A stretch of 64,000 bases of DNA. It comes from Macrolepiota albuminosa (taxonomy: Eukaryota > Basidiomycota > Agaricomycetes > Agaricales > Agaricaceae). Shown here in pieces: positions 10,694 through 27,425 of the stretch. The stretch lies in NCBI GenBank assembly GCA_027475525.1, contig JAMWFC010000049.1:3394947-3458946 (forward strand), written 5' to 3'. Positions within the stretch are counted from its first letter, which is position 1. Each line of letters starts with the position of its first letter. The translations under genes and the position numbers were made by a program. Below the pieces are notes generated by a model, which had not been told where the DNA came from, made no database searches, and worked only from the letters and a program-made list of their open reading frames with translations.

Positions 10694-10910
10694 TGTCATG
10701 ATATGTCATGATAACTCCAACTTACTTCTTACTTACTGATACCGTCACGTGACCACACATACCATACCGACGCGTGATAGATATAGATTCTTTAGTTCTA
10801 TTCATTTCGTCTTAAGGTATGTGGTCGCAAACCTACTTATTACAGTTCACAATATATTTCGTCTTAAGCTTCCTACGTGCTGCATTGCAAATCACAGTCG
10901 AAGCATAACA
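10694..10910 (+). repeat. 3' LTR of the chromovirus
   Basis: 217 bp, identical to the 5' LTR except for one base. It is preceded by a purine tract (10680-10693) and followed by the second GTTAT. Confidence 0.95.
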
Positions 10911-11052
10911 GTTATCGAGAAGATGCAAACCAGTAGTTTCAAGCATATACAATTTTTTCACAGTGAAGGAAATACAGAAACGACACAGAAGAGAACAGGC
11001 GAGAAGCCAACATTGACATGAAAATATTTGTATGACGGTCAGTCCTACGAGT

Positions 11053-14000
11053 TTAGCCGCCATTACTTGCGCTTCCTCTTGGGCTTTGCGCCGCCGTCCA
11101 CAGCCTGCAGATGTCATCAAAGTGAAAACAGGTCCTTTGAGCCAATCGATTAACGTCGAGCAATCTACCTTCTTCTGTACAGTCAAAGACACCTGTGCGG
11201 AAGAAATATTCGTCGTCCGACTTGCAGCACCATTCCTCTAATACACATGACAGAAATAAGGTGTTAGTTGTACTTATCAACACGACTTCAACGTAGAAGG
11301 ACAAAAGGAAAACATATACCAGGCGTTGTGACCCCGTATACGTCTTCAAATTTGGGTTCGCAACGGTCTGCATGGGGTGTTGAACCGATTCCTGCGGTTG
11401 AGAAGGAGATGGCACACGGTCCCTCTTCCCCAATACGCTCTTCGTATAAGCCGATGCCTCGGAGAGTAATACATCTTCTTCGAAGTCTGACTCGTCAAGA
11501 CTTGAGAACAATAATCCAGTAGATTCGTCTGGCACAAAAGTATTCGAAGTGTTGACCGAAGCAGGAGTTTGTTTCGTCGAGAGTACATGAGCTGGAACCA
11601 CATCTAGAAGCTTGGGAGAAATGGCTTTCGCGGGAGAGGGTTGGACATTATGGGCTAAGTTAACATCGACAGGCACCGTCCTTGCGAGCTATGAGTAGAC
11701 GAAGTGAGACAAACACAAAAAATTATTGAAACAATAATGAAGAACAGGTGGGCTGACTTCGACTGGGCTTGGGCTTGAACTTGAAGTCATAAATGCATCA
11801 GTGTCGATCATAGAGTCGTCCGACAACTGCTCTTTCTCTTTAATGAGACGCGCAAGGCTCGATTCTAGCTCTCGGATCTTCACACGCAGCTGATTCACCA
11901 TGTTTTCTTTCTGTGAACACGTGTAAGAAGAAAAATATTGGAATGAGAATCAATGAAGAAGGAAAGATGCTTAACGCGGCGCAGCTCATTATCCTTGACC
12001 ACCACCTCTTCTTCATGTAACGACCTGGCAAGACTCATTAACCATTCTGCGAAGTCCTTCTCGTCGTCATTCTGTTCGTGGATCAGCACGTCATTCTACA
12101 TGACTACGCACTTGAGCCTCACCAATTCATTTCGATCATACCTTTCCCTTAATCTCCCCGTCCTCTCCAACAATACTCTCTTTTCATCCTCCAAACGTTC
12201 AACGACCAACACCAGCTCAGTCACCCTTTGATCCTCCACTCTCACACGCTCTTCCTCTTCCTTGGTCCTCCTTGAATGCTCTTCTTGAGCTTTGACACGA
12301 TCTGCTTCAATACACTCAAACAACTTCACAAGTTTCGTCGAGTCCTGGGCGCGTTGGAGTACCTCCTGACGTGCCTCTTCCAATGCAGCTTGAGCCGAAG
12401 TGAGATCCGCTGCCAGGGAGGCACTCGCTTTCTACTCATTCGCGTTAACGGAGCACTTTCGGAAAACGAAAGAGCCTGCGATGCTTACCTGCAGATCGCC
12501 GTACCGTCCCTGGGTCTGCTTTAGTACCACTTCTTGCGCTTTGAGTTGCTCCTGTAATGCCTGATCGAAAAACAGATTACCCTGCATCGCATACTGAATG
12601 AAAAACAAAATTTGACATACCACAACTTTGATTTGAGCATTGTGCAACCTAGTACTTTGTTTAGCCTTAAAACGCAGAAGAGCGTTCGACCACTTACTCG
12701 TCTTCCTTCATCTTCCTTTCCTTCTTTACCACCTCAATTTCATCTGATTTCTCTTTTAGGCTCTGCTTCAATGATGTCTCCTGCACCTTGGATTCCTTAA
12801 GTCGAGCAACGATTTTAGTTGGTCTTCACGTAACGGGATCAAAAAGATCAGACATACCGAAACCTTGACCTCCGCCTTGTGCAGTCTGAAATCTTCAGTC
12901 AGGTTTTTTTTATCACCAAATGAACGTTTGGTACAGACTTCTCTTTCAGCACCTCAATTTCATCCTTCTTCTCCTGTACGCTGTGCTTGAAGACCGTCTC
13001 TCGCGCTTCAAGCTGTTCTTCCAACGACTGGGCTCATTCGAGATCAATTTGTACCAGATCAGAATATGCTAAAACATACCGCAAGCTTGACCTTCGCCTT
13101 GGACAACCTGAACAAAGGCACAATGAATAATGCACACGACAGACCCCTTCTCCACTTACTCATCCTCTGTCGTCTTTCCATCCTTCTTCATCTCATTTAT
13201 CTCGTCCACCTTCTCTTTCAGCGCTTCATGCATCTTGGCCTCAAGTTCGATGTACCGTGAATCCGCTCTTTCTAGGGCTATTCTCTGAGTCTCTTGCATT
13301 TTCTATAAGGAGTGAATGAAAGAGACTGAGATTGGACGCTAGATGAGAAAAACGTACTCTCAAGTAGGATAGCACTCTTTTTCGAGCTTCAAATCAGGCT
13401 CACGAGCCAAGACGGAAGGAAATTACGTACTCTTCAGTCTGTTTTGTACCCTCTTGAAGTACCGCACACTGCTCTTTGAATTCCTACGGACGTACGGTGT
13501 TAACAAGGATTACCACCAGGAAAGACTAAGGATCGGAATAGACGTACGGCCAAATGAGCGTCTGATTGTCGTAACCTTGGAACGACTTAAAATTCTGCCC
13601 AATAAAGAATTTGAAGAGATACTTGTACTCACTCTTCAGTCTTTCCTAGTGCCTCCCGTGAAATCCGCGAGACCTCTGCGCGTGCATCCTCCAATGCCTT
13701 GCGTATAGCACTGAGAGTTTCTCTTGTCTTCAAAAGCGTTTCTTCGGACACCTGAAGCCGTTCCTATAGCGAGCACAACACTTGAGAGGAGATAAGGATC
13801 GGTAGCGAATATACAGACCTGAATGTCACCATGCTGCTCCTTCGTAAGCCGAAGAGTCATCGTCTGCGCATCAAAACGCTCCTGCAAGGCCTATCCATCA
13901 TCAGCATCTTTTATCTAAGACAGGAATCATTGGAACTCACAACCATACGAAGATCTGTTTGTCTTCGACTAACCACGCTGACCAATCAGCGCTCCAACAA

Positions 14001-16168
14001 AGAAGCAAACAAGAATCATACCTCTCTTCCGCATCTTGAACGGCCTTCTTCGCAGCATCCAATCCCTTTTCACAAGCCGCTGCTTCAGAACGTCGTTTTT
14101 CTTCGGCTTCAGCGAGACTGGCACACGTCAGGATGACAAGAAGGCGGATGAAGGCTGAAGGCATACCTGCGGATCAACCCATCGTTGACTCTTTCCAATT
14201 CTGTGCGTTCGGAGCGTACGGCGTCAAGGGCAGCAGTAGTTCTACAGAACAAGATACAGTTCAGATAACCAGAGGAGAGGAAGATAGCATACGTGGTATG
14301 CGTTTCTCGCAGTTCAGACAATGTTTTTGTCAAGTGCTCGAGGCGGAGGTCTTGAGTTAACTTCCTACACAGGCACACATATATATGCGTTGAAAGTATT
14401 GAAGATCACTTACTCATTCCTACACTCTTTCAGAACGTTCAACTCGTCCTCCATCTCCTCGACCCTGATTATCAACATTGCGGTGAGCAATCATGAAAAA
14501 GATACAAATCAACACACAGAATATACCTTTTCTTCGCAACCTCAACCCTCTCCTCCGCCCCCTTCTCTACCCTTTCCAAACATGACTTCAACTGTTCTGT
14601 CGACTCGCGCCTTGCATCCTCGAGCTCGCGAACTTGATTCTGTGCTCCTGCGAGTGTAGAGGAAATGTGGTGCAGTTTGTCTCTGAGAAGATCGATTACG
14701 CGGCGGGCTGTGAGGAAATAACAGAGGGTTATAGTTATAAGAAAGACAGGAAAAGGGGACTGAGGACGTACAATCCGCTAGTTCCTCTTTCAGTGAGATT
14801 ACAAGACCTCGTGCTTCCTTGGCTAGGTAGGCGTCATCTTCTAACAAAGGCTCTATCTCTATCGTGATGAATGGTCGGCGTTCCATCGAATTTTAGACTG
14901 AAAAAAGCCACATACTTTTCAAACCCTCTCTCGCCCACAGCTTCGCACTCTGCGCATCCTCCCGGGACTTCTTCTCATTCTCGTATGACTCTTTTAATTC
15001 GCCGAACGCCGTTTTCAGTGCCGCATAGCTAATTTCCTTGAGTAATCGTCTATGGTCGAAAGAGAGCGGCAAACCTTTCTCTTAGCTCATTAATGCCTCG
15101 CCTGAGTGCCTCCACTCTCTCCTTTTCCTCCTCCCTCTTTCGAATAGCTTTGTCCCGTTCCGCTCGAAGTATAGATATATCCTCATTACGTTTGGCGAGT
15201 TCTTCGAGCTTAGACCGAAGCTCTTCAGAGGCGGAGGAGTTTTCATGCTTGAGAGACTCGTGCGTCGTAAAGAGTGCATTCAACTGGGCAAGAAGGGATT
15301 TTGATCTACGACGCTGTGAGGAAATAACGGAGGTCATTTAGCGTAAATCTTCCACTTAGCATAGATCGGTGCATGTGTATGTGCTCCAACCACAAAAGCA
15401 ACGAGTGATAAGTGAACTGAGCTGAAAGTAAGCACGTACTTCCTCTGCAAGTTCCGCATTTGCTACGCGCACGCCCCTCAGCGCATTTATCGCGACTACA
15501 TCTACATCCACGTCCATACTCATGCGTGAACTATCATCTCTACCGTCTCCTTGCTCATCACCGCCACCAAAAGCCATCGAACTAGACGACCTCGACCTTG
15601 AGCGGGGTCTCGGCCGAGGCAAAAGTGACGAAGGCCGCGAGTCTGGACCCTCGAGAGGAAGAGGTGGAGGCAACATCTGGCGCAGACGCGGTAAATTGAT
15701 GCCGATTCCTAGACCATTGCCGCCGGTGCTAGATATATGCACTTGTTCAGGGGGAGGGGGAGATGGAGAAAAAGCTTTATCAGCTATAGCACCTTTGGAT
15801 TAGGTGTAATTAGAGGAGGGAAATCCCAAAGACGTACACGACGGGGGCCCGTTTATGAGAGTGTGGACTGAGTCTTGTACCGGAACTGACTTTGCCGAGT
15901 TCACTGTTGCGTTGAGAATACTGAAAAAAGGTTCCTGTTGTCGATTCACATTCGGCGTTGTTTGAATCGTATTCTGCATCCGACGTAAGCCAGGAAAGAT
16001 AGGCTGAGCACCTGCATGTCCACTTCCGCGCGCCAGCCTAAAGGGGCTCGTTTTGTCGAGACCGACCCGATTCTCCTGCTGATTGTGCGTGAGCGAGAAC
16101 AGCTTGGGCGGCGCTGTTGCCGGCGCCTTCAGGTCCTGTTGACTGAAAGTCATAGTCTGGTGATCCAT
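11053..16168 (-). CDS. Intron-rich gene for a coiled-coil protein, function unknown
   Basis: Many short exons on the minus strand connect in frame through introns of about 45-130 nt. Resolved exons are 16168-15838, 15792-15440, 15313-15075 and 15028-14916; phases match across each junction, with GT donors and AG acceptors. Exon 1 starts at the ATG at 16168. The N-terminus is low-complexity with an RPRPRSRSRSSSS stretch. From about 15310 downward the product is almost continuous heptad-like coiled coil (E/K/R/L-rich, e.g. LRSKLEELAKRNEDISIL), over more than ten further exons to about 12000. The last exons (about 11676-11053) carry a non-coil tail with KSDDEYFFRTG and LGKRDRVPSP; the final splice and exact stop are uncertain. 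It resembles filament-forming or spindle/SMC-like coiled-coil proteins in composition only; I do not assign a family. It is divergent from the ATPase relic. Confidence 0.65.
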
Positions 16169-16651
16169 CAAGAAGTAATTTAATCAAGAAAGTTGAATAA
16201 CCAAGAAACAGCGGGCGAATGGTGGTGGTCAGGAAGAAAGAGCGTCTGACACGAAGACGCGTCGGTGCGTGTGTGTCACGGGACGTGTCTCGTGACGTTT
16301 GAACCGAATTGCTCATGCGTCAACGCCACAAAGGGCCCACAGTTTCCGCCATTGGTTCGGCCTTTACGTGACGATTTACTGAGCTCGGTCGTTCTCGAAT
16401 TCAAAAATAGTCATATCGAGTGAAGAGAATATCTTCTTATTAAGTGAGTTATTGAACCCTCTTCCATTATGCATTTGAGTTCTCCTATTGAAATGAGATA
16501 AGCTTCATTTTGTGCGATTGCCAAGTATCGAGACGGAACCAAGTTTCCACAAAATGCTTGTCATTCAGATAAGCACGTGTCGACAGTATGGATTTAAGAC
16601 AATATATATAACGAAGACAATTCTCTCGAAATGCCTGTGTAAATATTCACT
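16169..16651. promoter_or_regulatory. Divergent intergenic region
   Basis: 483 bp between the start of the coiled-coil gene (minus) and the ATPase relic (plus). It contains AT-rich stretches (AATATATATAA near 16600) that could serve as a TATA element for the ATPase. About 16443-16640 is the segment duplicated at 5071-5210. No other element is recognised. Confidence 0.4.
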
Positions 16652-20960
<4,309 letters not shown>

Positions 20961-21367
20961 CTCATTGAAACGATTTGATAATTAATATCCTGTTAATGGC
21001 CATGTGGGACCACATAGATGGTGCTTACCTTCAAACAATCAGAGCATATGGTGACGATGATTATAGACGCATCGAACCCTTTGTAGAGCTAGGATGTCGT
21101 TTGTTACGTTAAGTTGATGGCTTTGGAACGACCAGTAACAGACGTTACACATGATATGTTTCACCAACTGATGTAGCTTTGTTGCATTTGTTCTCTCATT
21201 CTACAATGCCATTTGTATCTGTCACTGCTTCGAACACTGAACCTTTGCCGACATATGTCAGAATTGCCTACGGGAGCGGACAACAAAAATAAGATATACA
21301 GGGGAAAGTAGTTTGAAAGAGGGTTACAATGTGTGTCCGACTTCGTAAATCTTGCAAAGGCTCCTAT
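20961..21367. other. Intergenic DNA downstream of the ATPase relic
   Basis: AT-rich, no coding frame, no recognised element. Confidence 0.4.
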
Positions 21368-21381
21368 TGATGCGAAATGAA

Positions 21382-21433
<52 letters not shown>

Positions 21434-22688
21434 GTGGTGTGTTTACAGCATCTCAACATATCTACATCTCCCAGCATGCTGGGCGGAACGAATCACGTTA
21501 GCTTTGAGTTGCCCACAAATTGAAGGGGTTGGACCTCCATGTACCAAGGTAGGAATGCATTTACGCACGAATTCCAGCACAAGCTGAAAGACAGTGTGGG
21601 ACTCAATGATCATTGTCATAATACCCACTAAACCTCCCTTCTGCGGCTGACCGCCAGGCATCCATGGAGAAATGCCTGGGTGGTTGAGGGACGCGGTTCG
21701 AACCCAGAGCTCCTTGCTGCATTATGTCAGTGGAAGGCCACTTAAGGGGTCTTGGACTTGTGTGGTGTGCCGCTACACCACACATCCCCCACCGAAATGA
21801 AAGTTTTAATTTATTTTCAAGTTGTTCAAATGGAATTGAACAAGAACTCAAGTTAAAATCAAAACCACAGTTCACTAAGTTCTGGGGACTTAGTTACACG
21901 CACGCGCACGTTTGTAGAATAGACTATAAATTTTATTGTTTTAATTGAATGTGGAACTTAAAAGTCACACTCAGATTGGGCACAAATAGTATTTAAAACT
22001 AAAACCCGAAGTCAACAAATTTGCTGTAGGCCTAAGACGTCCGCTCCCTGGGGACTCCGAGCCATGGCAAGTGAGTTGCTTGCCCGACTCCCCCAAAATC
22101 CCTGTCTTTTATATGTTTCCTTCCGGCGCACGGACCATCGCATGTACTCATTGTCCTTGTCGTGTTCGGTTATTCGGCGTAACATCTGCCTTCCCGACAC
22201 TTGGCTGTGTGGTTTATCCTTTTCCCGCGCATTTTCATCGGCTCATCTTATTCCCCTTTCTCACTTCCTTCCTGACCCTTCCCTGCCTGTCCCCTCCCTC
22301 TCCCTTTGCGCTGTTGCCGCCGCTGGTTACGTTAACGAGTTGAGGACAAGTTAGTTGTCGAGCTTTTGGGAGTCGGACGAGGGTTGATGGCTTGATGATG
22401 TCAAACTGATCTCTGAGTATGATCTGAGATCTCATCTCTTGCTGGGCACTGCCACTGATCAGCTGTTTCCCTGCAGATCAAACTGTGATCTTTTGTCTTT
22501 CCCACTGTGCACTAACTACTCTACTGACTGACTCTGTTCATTTTCATGGTTTTCTGGGGGGTGTTTTTAGGTGAGGTTGCCCCACGTCTACAGTTTTCGA
22601 TGCATGCTTACAGTTTTCAGCACTTATGATGGGTATTTTTGGGGTCTTACTACTCTTTTTGTCTGCCTCGATCAAGGCAGACGTATCA
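21368..22688 (-). repeat. Sense-3' LTR of element B, interrupted by a SINE
   Basis: The right edge is set by GTATCA followed by the purine tract, as in the family-1 LTRs. The left edge is proposed at TGATGCGAAATG (21368) by analogy with the TGATGAC start of the others. Without the SINE and its duplicated target the LTR is about 900 bp. A short hairpin (GTCTGCCT...AGGCAGAC, about 22661-22682) lies at the right end. There is no second copy in the window to confirm the left edge. Confidence 0.5.
21388..21792 (-). mobile_element. tRNA-derived SINE with long poly(A) tail
   Basis: On the minus strand it starts GTGGGGGATGTGTGG and has a Pol III A box TGGTGTAGCGGC (21769-21780) and a perfect B box GGTTCGAACC (within 21695-21705). 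A 250-bp body follows, ending in a poly(A) run (49 T on the plus strand, 21384-21432, which merges with the target duplication). A 15-bp target duplication, CGAAATGAAAGTTTT, flanks it (21373-21387 and 21793-21807). Long target duplication plus a poly(A) tail indicates LINE-machinery mobilisation. Confidence 0.85.
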
Positions 22689-22710
22689 CTTCCCCCTTAC
22701 CAAATTTAAC

Positions 22711-22724
22711 GACTGTCCTCAGTC
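22711..22724. promoter_or_regulatory. Conserved 14-bp palindrome GACTGTCCTCAGTC (element B)
   Basis: A perfect 5+5 inverted repeat (GACTG TCCT CAGTC) between the purine tract and the antisense frame. The identical 14-mer occurs at the same place in two other family-1 elements (29773-29786 and 42497-42510) although the surrounding bases differ. It could be a protein-binding site for the antisense promoter or part of the plus-strand priming region. Confidence 0.55.
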
Positions 22725-22914
22725 TTTGTAGGCTTTAGGTTGCTTGGTGAGTTTGACTTTTTGATCATCCTGTTTTTCCTAAGCCCATAAAATTTTTGTC
22801 CCCCCTTTTTCAGTAGGTTAGACAATAAATTTTATTGCTCCAAACTTTTTCTTTTCATGCTCAATTGTTCCATTCTTTGCTCTTAAGGCAAGCCAGGGAT
22901 CACACGTTTTCAGT

Positions 22915-24177
22915 ATGGCCCCCCCTGGTGCTCCCTGTAAGATGGCCAATGCTAAGCCGCGTCTGCAGGTTGTGATCGCTACCCCTGCCCCCAAATCTGC
23001 TACTTTGCTACCACAAAACGCGCCAGCCCCACCTGACCACTACACCTTGCTGCAACACACCATCAAACGTGATGGTAACAAGGTGATTGCTGCGGTGTTG
23101 AAGTATCCATGGTTTGCTGAGGCTACTTTGGGTATTTGTGCAACTGCGAGAGCCTTTCCAGGTACTCCTGCCAACCATGCCCAGTTTCTAGGCAGTTTTG
23201 GCTGGGTTTGCCCCCCCCTCTCTCTCCTTGTTTCCTTCTCTGGCTGCTCCCTCATAGCGTTTCTCTGACGAGGGCACTTTCCTTCATCTCACCGACCAGA
23301 AAGGCCTCTGTGAGGCTCTTTTGGAAGTTCTTCTGTTGCTTGATCGCAGCGCGGCTGACAACTCAGGCAACGTAAAAGCGTTCTTTTCTTTTGATGATGC
23401 CCTTATCATTATCAGCAAGTAACACCACAAGAAGCTCCAGAAGGAACTTGAGGAGGTGTGTTTTCCTCTTTCTTTTTCTGCCTTTCTCGTCTGATGACCA
23501 TAGGCCCAACACCGTGCCCTAGACAAGGATGTCAAGATGCTTGGTACACCAGCTTCTCGTCCCACCAAGTGTCATGCTAACGTGAGTCTCAGCCCGCAAG
23601 CTCGACCTTGTTGCCAGACATCTTGATATGCTGACTCTGTCTCTTCCCCAGGTTGAGTCTGAGGGAAAGCCCAAGGCCAAGAAACTTAAAGTGCAGCCGT
23701 CGCTTGGTATGTGCTGTTAGTTTCTTCTTGCCCTTGACTCTTATGCTTTTCCTCAGCTAATCACATTCCTGGTACTGAGGCCGTGCTGGCACTGCTGTCT
23801 GAGGTCAACCGGGCCCTTGATGCAGTCCAGCTGGCTGACGACGACGACTCAGTTCCTCTGATGGAACTTCAAAGGCATTGTGAGGCCGTTGACCTTGCTG
23901 CACAGCTGCAGCTCTACCAGCTCGACATTGCGTTGCAGACCTTTAAGATGATCTTGGAGCGCCGTGCTCGTCTAGCCAAGGCTCTTGGACCATCAGAGGT
24001 GGATCATGCAGGATCTCTGCTTCGTGCACTTCAGGTTTCCTTGCCAGCATGTCCTTACTATTTTTCGATGCCCATTTTCATTGCTTACTGACTTCTATTT
24101 AGTCTGGTAATGATGATTCCAACATTGAATTTCAGGACCTTCTGCAGGATGGATCCAAAGACACCATGGCAGTATAG
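22915..24177 (+). pseudogene. Antisense spliced accessory gene of element B (one stop)
   Basis: Starts MAPPGAPCKMANAKPRLQ and is built of several exons separated by pyrimidine-rich GT-AG introns (e.g. about 23204-23257, 23457-23504, 23582-23651, 23706-23757). Segments such as LLQHTIKRDGNKVIAAV, GLCEALLEVLLLLDRSAAD and ELQRHCEAVDLAAQLQLYQL connect in frame, ending at TAG 24175-24177. One in-frame TAA interrupts an exon near 23420. It converges with the minus-strand pol of its element and occupies the place of the antisense gene in the intact element at 42645-44849. I see no cysteine cluster and no clear sequence similarity to that gene. The C-terminal half is helical and probably coiled. Function unknown. 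Confidence 0.55.
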
Positions 24178-24867
24178 ATGCCCCACCCACTGTAAGCATT
24201 GGCTTTGCCTTTGCTTAGTATAGCTTTCAAAATAGACCCCTCCCCTCTCCTTTATGCCATGTTCCCAAATAAATTCTTTATTCCAAAATGCATGATACTT
24301 AAGTTCTTTTTATCTCATACTTAGTAAAACGTTTGGTTGTCATTAGGAATTTATTTGTCTGCCCCACTAGGGAATTGAACTCATAACTTCAGCCCTTGTG
24401 CTTTTGTCAAGTCAAACTTTTGTCCTTTACTTGGTCTCGAACTTGTGTGTTGACACTTTGTGCCAATGTTCAAGCCTGTTTTTAAGTCTTGGACTCAGTT
24501 CATACTCATGCACTGGCACCTTGTGCCATAGTCCTTGATAACTAGGCCAGTTACTGACTTTAAGTTGTTTATAGCTACAAGTGTTTAGAATTGGTCCCTA
24601 CTTAGTAGTTTTCTAAATCCTTTTTGCCCTGTAGAGTAAATCAGAACAGACTCAGCCTTTTCTGACCTATTCTGTAGGCAATAGCCCCAACTCACTGTCA
24701 GTTGGCTCATGGAGCCTTACTGTGCCAAATGAGATGTCCTTGGCGACTGCTTCTGTAGGTTTTCGTAGTTCTTCCCTTAACTCTTTTAGCTTGGCAGGTG
24801 TGATATCCACCCACTTTTCAATGCCTTGTGGCAAAGTCAGCTTTTTGCGAGCTTTATAAGGTACAAC
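24178..24867. other. Convergent 3' region of element B
   Basis: About 690 bp between the ends of the antisense frame and pol. AATAAATTC near 24267 could be a polyadenylation signal for the plus-strand gene. No further coding potential. Confidence 0.4.
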
Positions 24868-27416
24868 TCAAAATGCAGCTACTCTAGCTTGCCATACTGA
24901 CCCATCTAGTTCTGCTATGATGTAGTTACCCCCCTGGGTCTTGGCAATTACTACCATAGGTCCATAAAAGCATGGCAAAATCTTAGCACTGAATGAACTT
25001 TCAGTAGTCATGTTTTTGACCAAGACCAAGTCCAATGGTTTAAAGTCATAGTCTTTGATTGAGCTTTTATGCTCTTCCATGAACTTTAATGCCCATTGGA
25101 GCTTGGCCTTACCAACTCTCTCTCTCCTCTCCTCTACATGTTGATAATGCTTGGCTAAAGCTCTAGCCCTATAGCCAATCAACTCCTCAGTAGTCAGCGG
25201 CCCTTCTGGTAATTCTACCAACCAAGTGGCCTCTGCTAGATCCAAGGGTAGGGTAGGATGTGCACCAGTGACCATGAAGGATGGTGAGCACCCAAACCTC
25301 TGCCTAATGGTTATACGATCACTCCACATTACATGGTAGAAGAACCAGAACCATTTGGTGTGATCCTCACAGGCTTTGAACAAAGCTTGCCTGACATCCC
25401 AATGAGATCTTTCAATTCTGCCATTAGCTGGTGAGTTGTATGGAGAGATTGTAATACCTCTAATTCCATACTTCTTTTCTAACCAGGCAGTGACCTGTTT
25501 GAACTGTCCAGCATTGTCCGTGATGATCTCTGCAATGCAGCCCCAGTGGCGAATTACATCCTCAAACAACCATTGACCAATAGTCTTATGGTTCTCCTTC
25601 TTCAGGGGTCTACCTTCCATCCAAGAAGACAAGGCACACCTGCCATGTACAATGTACTTGCAGCCATTAGATGCCGGTGTCATGTGCATGGTATCAATGT
25701 GAATTGTCTGAAAGATAGAGGGAGTATAAGTCACAGTTGGTTCCCTGTTGACCACTGTCTTTTGTCTGATTTGACAATTGTGACAAGTCCCAACATACCA
25801 CTGTACATCCTCTTCAAGTCCAGGCCACCAGAAACATTCTTGTATGAGCATCCTGGTAGCATAGGCACCTCTGTGTCCTAAGGCATCATGGGCTGATTTA
25901 AGCATGAACATTTGTCTGTCAGTTTGGACTACTAATTTATGCCTTTCCTCATGACTGTGCTTATACAATCTCCTCTTCTTATCAAAGAAGAATTGCCTAG
26001 CAAACTTCTTAAACTACTCTAAGTCCCAGCCTTGTAGATTCTTGGGCTCTGTGCCTGGATCTTGCAACCAGCTCTGAACCGTTGGTAACAGATTGTCCCA
26101 GTCTTGTCCCTCACTACCTTTCCAGTGTTCTAGATAGGTTTGTGTGTCTTCTACTCTGATTTCTTGGTCCTCTACTGGTAACAGAGGCATAGTCATAGCT
26201 AGTACTGCTACTGGATTTATGCTTGTCCCCTGTAATTGACTCAAGACTCCATCCCTAAGCTCCTGCTCTTGGGACCTGGCTTTACTAAGTTCTTGCTCAA
26301 AGTCTGATACCTCAGTAGCCACCATATTTAGATAGCCCCCTCTAGTATCAATTTGATCTGCAAACTCTTCAAGTTCCAAAGGCTCCCAATCCTCCCAACC
26401 AGGTACATTATTGATCTGGTCTGGATACTCATAGTTCATAGACTTGGGTTCATCCATTAACTCAGGATCAACTGGTGGGTACTTCTCATCTCCTGACTGC
26501 TTAGGCTGCCTTGACAAGCCATCTACACTGAATGTTTTGCCTGGCACATGCCTCAAGGTAAAGTGATAGAGTAGGACATTCTCAATCCACCTCATGATAG
26601 TGGCATTAGGTCCCACTCCTGGATTCCCTAGCATCCCTTTCAGATACTTGGCATCTGTCTCCAATACTAGTTTTCTGCAACCAACCAGTCAATGTTTATT
26701 GGCCTGCAGAGATCTCATGAGCCCATACAGCTCTCTCTTTGGTTGAGAAAATCTAGCTTCTCTCTCATTCAGGGTGATAGATCCTAGCTTGGCACAAGTG
26801 CGCTTCTTAGGATTATCTGTGTCTTCTTGGAAGATTCCAAAACCCACTGCCATCCAGGATGTATCCACTGACAGAACTACTGCACCTCCTGACTCATAGT
26901 CAATTGGTTTCAAAGGAGCACTTTCTGCTAGCAACTTTTTCATCTGTGCCATTGCAGAGCACTGTTCCTCTCCCAAGTAAAAGGTACATTATTCTGAGTA
27001 AGTTTATTGATAGTTGCAGCTACCTTGGCATAATCCTTGATAAAGGATCTGAAGGTGCCGCATGTCCCTAAGAATGACTTTACTTCATGTTTATCCCGGC
27101 AGTCACCCCATCCCATGACTATGGCAAATCTCTTGGTCTCTGGTTTCTGCCCTTCATAAGAGCACCTATGACCAACCACCACAATCTCATCTGCACATAC
27201 TACTGATTTCTTTCCAGAGAAAGTTCCTCCTGCATATTTGATTCTGTGTAACACTCTATTCACATTGAGTAGGTGCTCCCATACAAATCTCCTGATGCCT
27301 GGGTTCTCTGGTATGACTTCACAACTACCATCTGGCAACTCATATCTATGAGGTGGCCCTCTGACTGGTATATCATCAATGTATGGCCAAGTTACATGTG
27401 GAGTCTCATCCTTCAA
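24868..27416 (-). pseudogene. pol: Gypsy Pol remnant (RT, RNase H, integrase) of element B
   Basis: On the minus strand: the palm part of reverse transcriptase with YIDD (WPYIDDIPVRGP near 27380), the connection and RNase H (VDTSWMAVGFGIF), an acidic linker, then integrase with a zinc module (HDALGHRG...CHNC, about 25780-25900), DDE residues (IDTMHM, ITDNAGQF, NGRIERSH) and a C-terminal beta domain near 24900-25050. It closely parallels the intact pol at 45272-49021. Lesions: a one-base frameshift around 26970, TGA at 26689-26691, TAG at 26014-26016. The N-terminal RT fingers, protease and gag are lost at the Copia junction (27425). Confidence 0.85.
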
Positions 27417-27425
27417 GATGAATGT

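Larger units (their letters stand above)
5277..10910 (+). mobile_element. Ty3/Gypsy chromovirus, recent insertion
   Basis: A 5,634-bp LTR retrotransposon flanked by a perfect 5-bp target duplication, GTTAT (5272-5276 and 10911-10915). Order: LTR, self-priming site, gag, -1 frameshift, protease, reverse transcriptase, RNase H, integrase, chromodomain, purine tract (10680-10693), LTR. The two 217-bp LTRs differ at one position (T versus C near 5391/10808), so the insertion is young. A homopolymer frameshift and a nonsense codon currently break pol. It lies about 140 bp beyond the 3' end of the coiled-coil gene. Confidence 0.95.
21368..27425 (-). mobile_element. Truncated family-1 Gypsy element (element B), sense strand minus
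   Basis: Read on the minus strand: a truncated pol (27416-24868), then a 700-bp non-coding gap, an antisense spliced frame (22915-24177, plus), a polypurine tract (GGTAAGGGGGAAG, complement of 22689-22701), and the 3' LTR (22688 back to about 21368). Gag, protease and the 5' LTR are missing: at 27425 the element is cut by a Copia LTR. The order matches the intact element at 41526-52636. Confidence 0.7.

Noticed and set aside
16038..16316. 92-codon minus-strand frame as the first exon of the coiled-coil gene
   Set aside because: It is in a different frame from the exon that splices correctly onward (16168-15838).
21384..21432. Poly(T) run as a transcription terminator
   Set aside because: With the B box and target duplication it is the complement of a SINE poly(A) tail.
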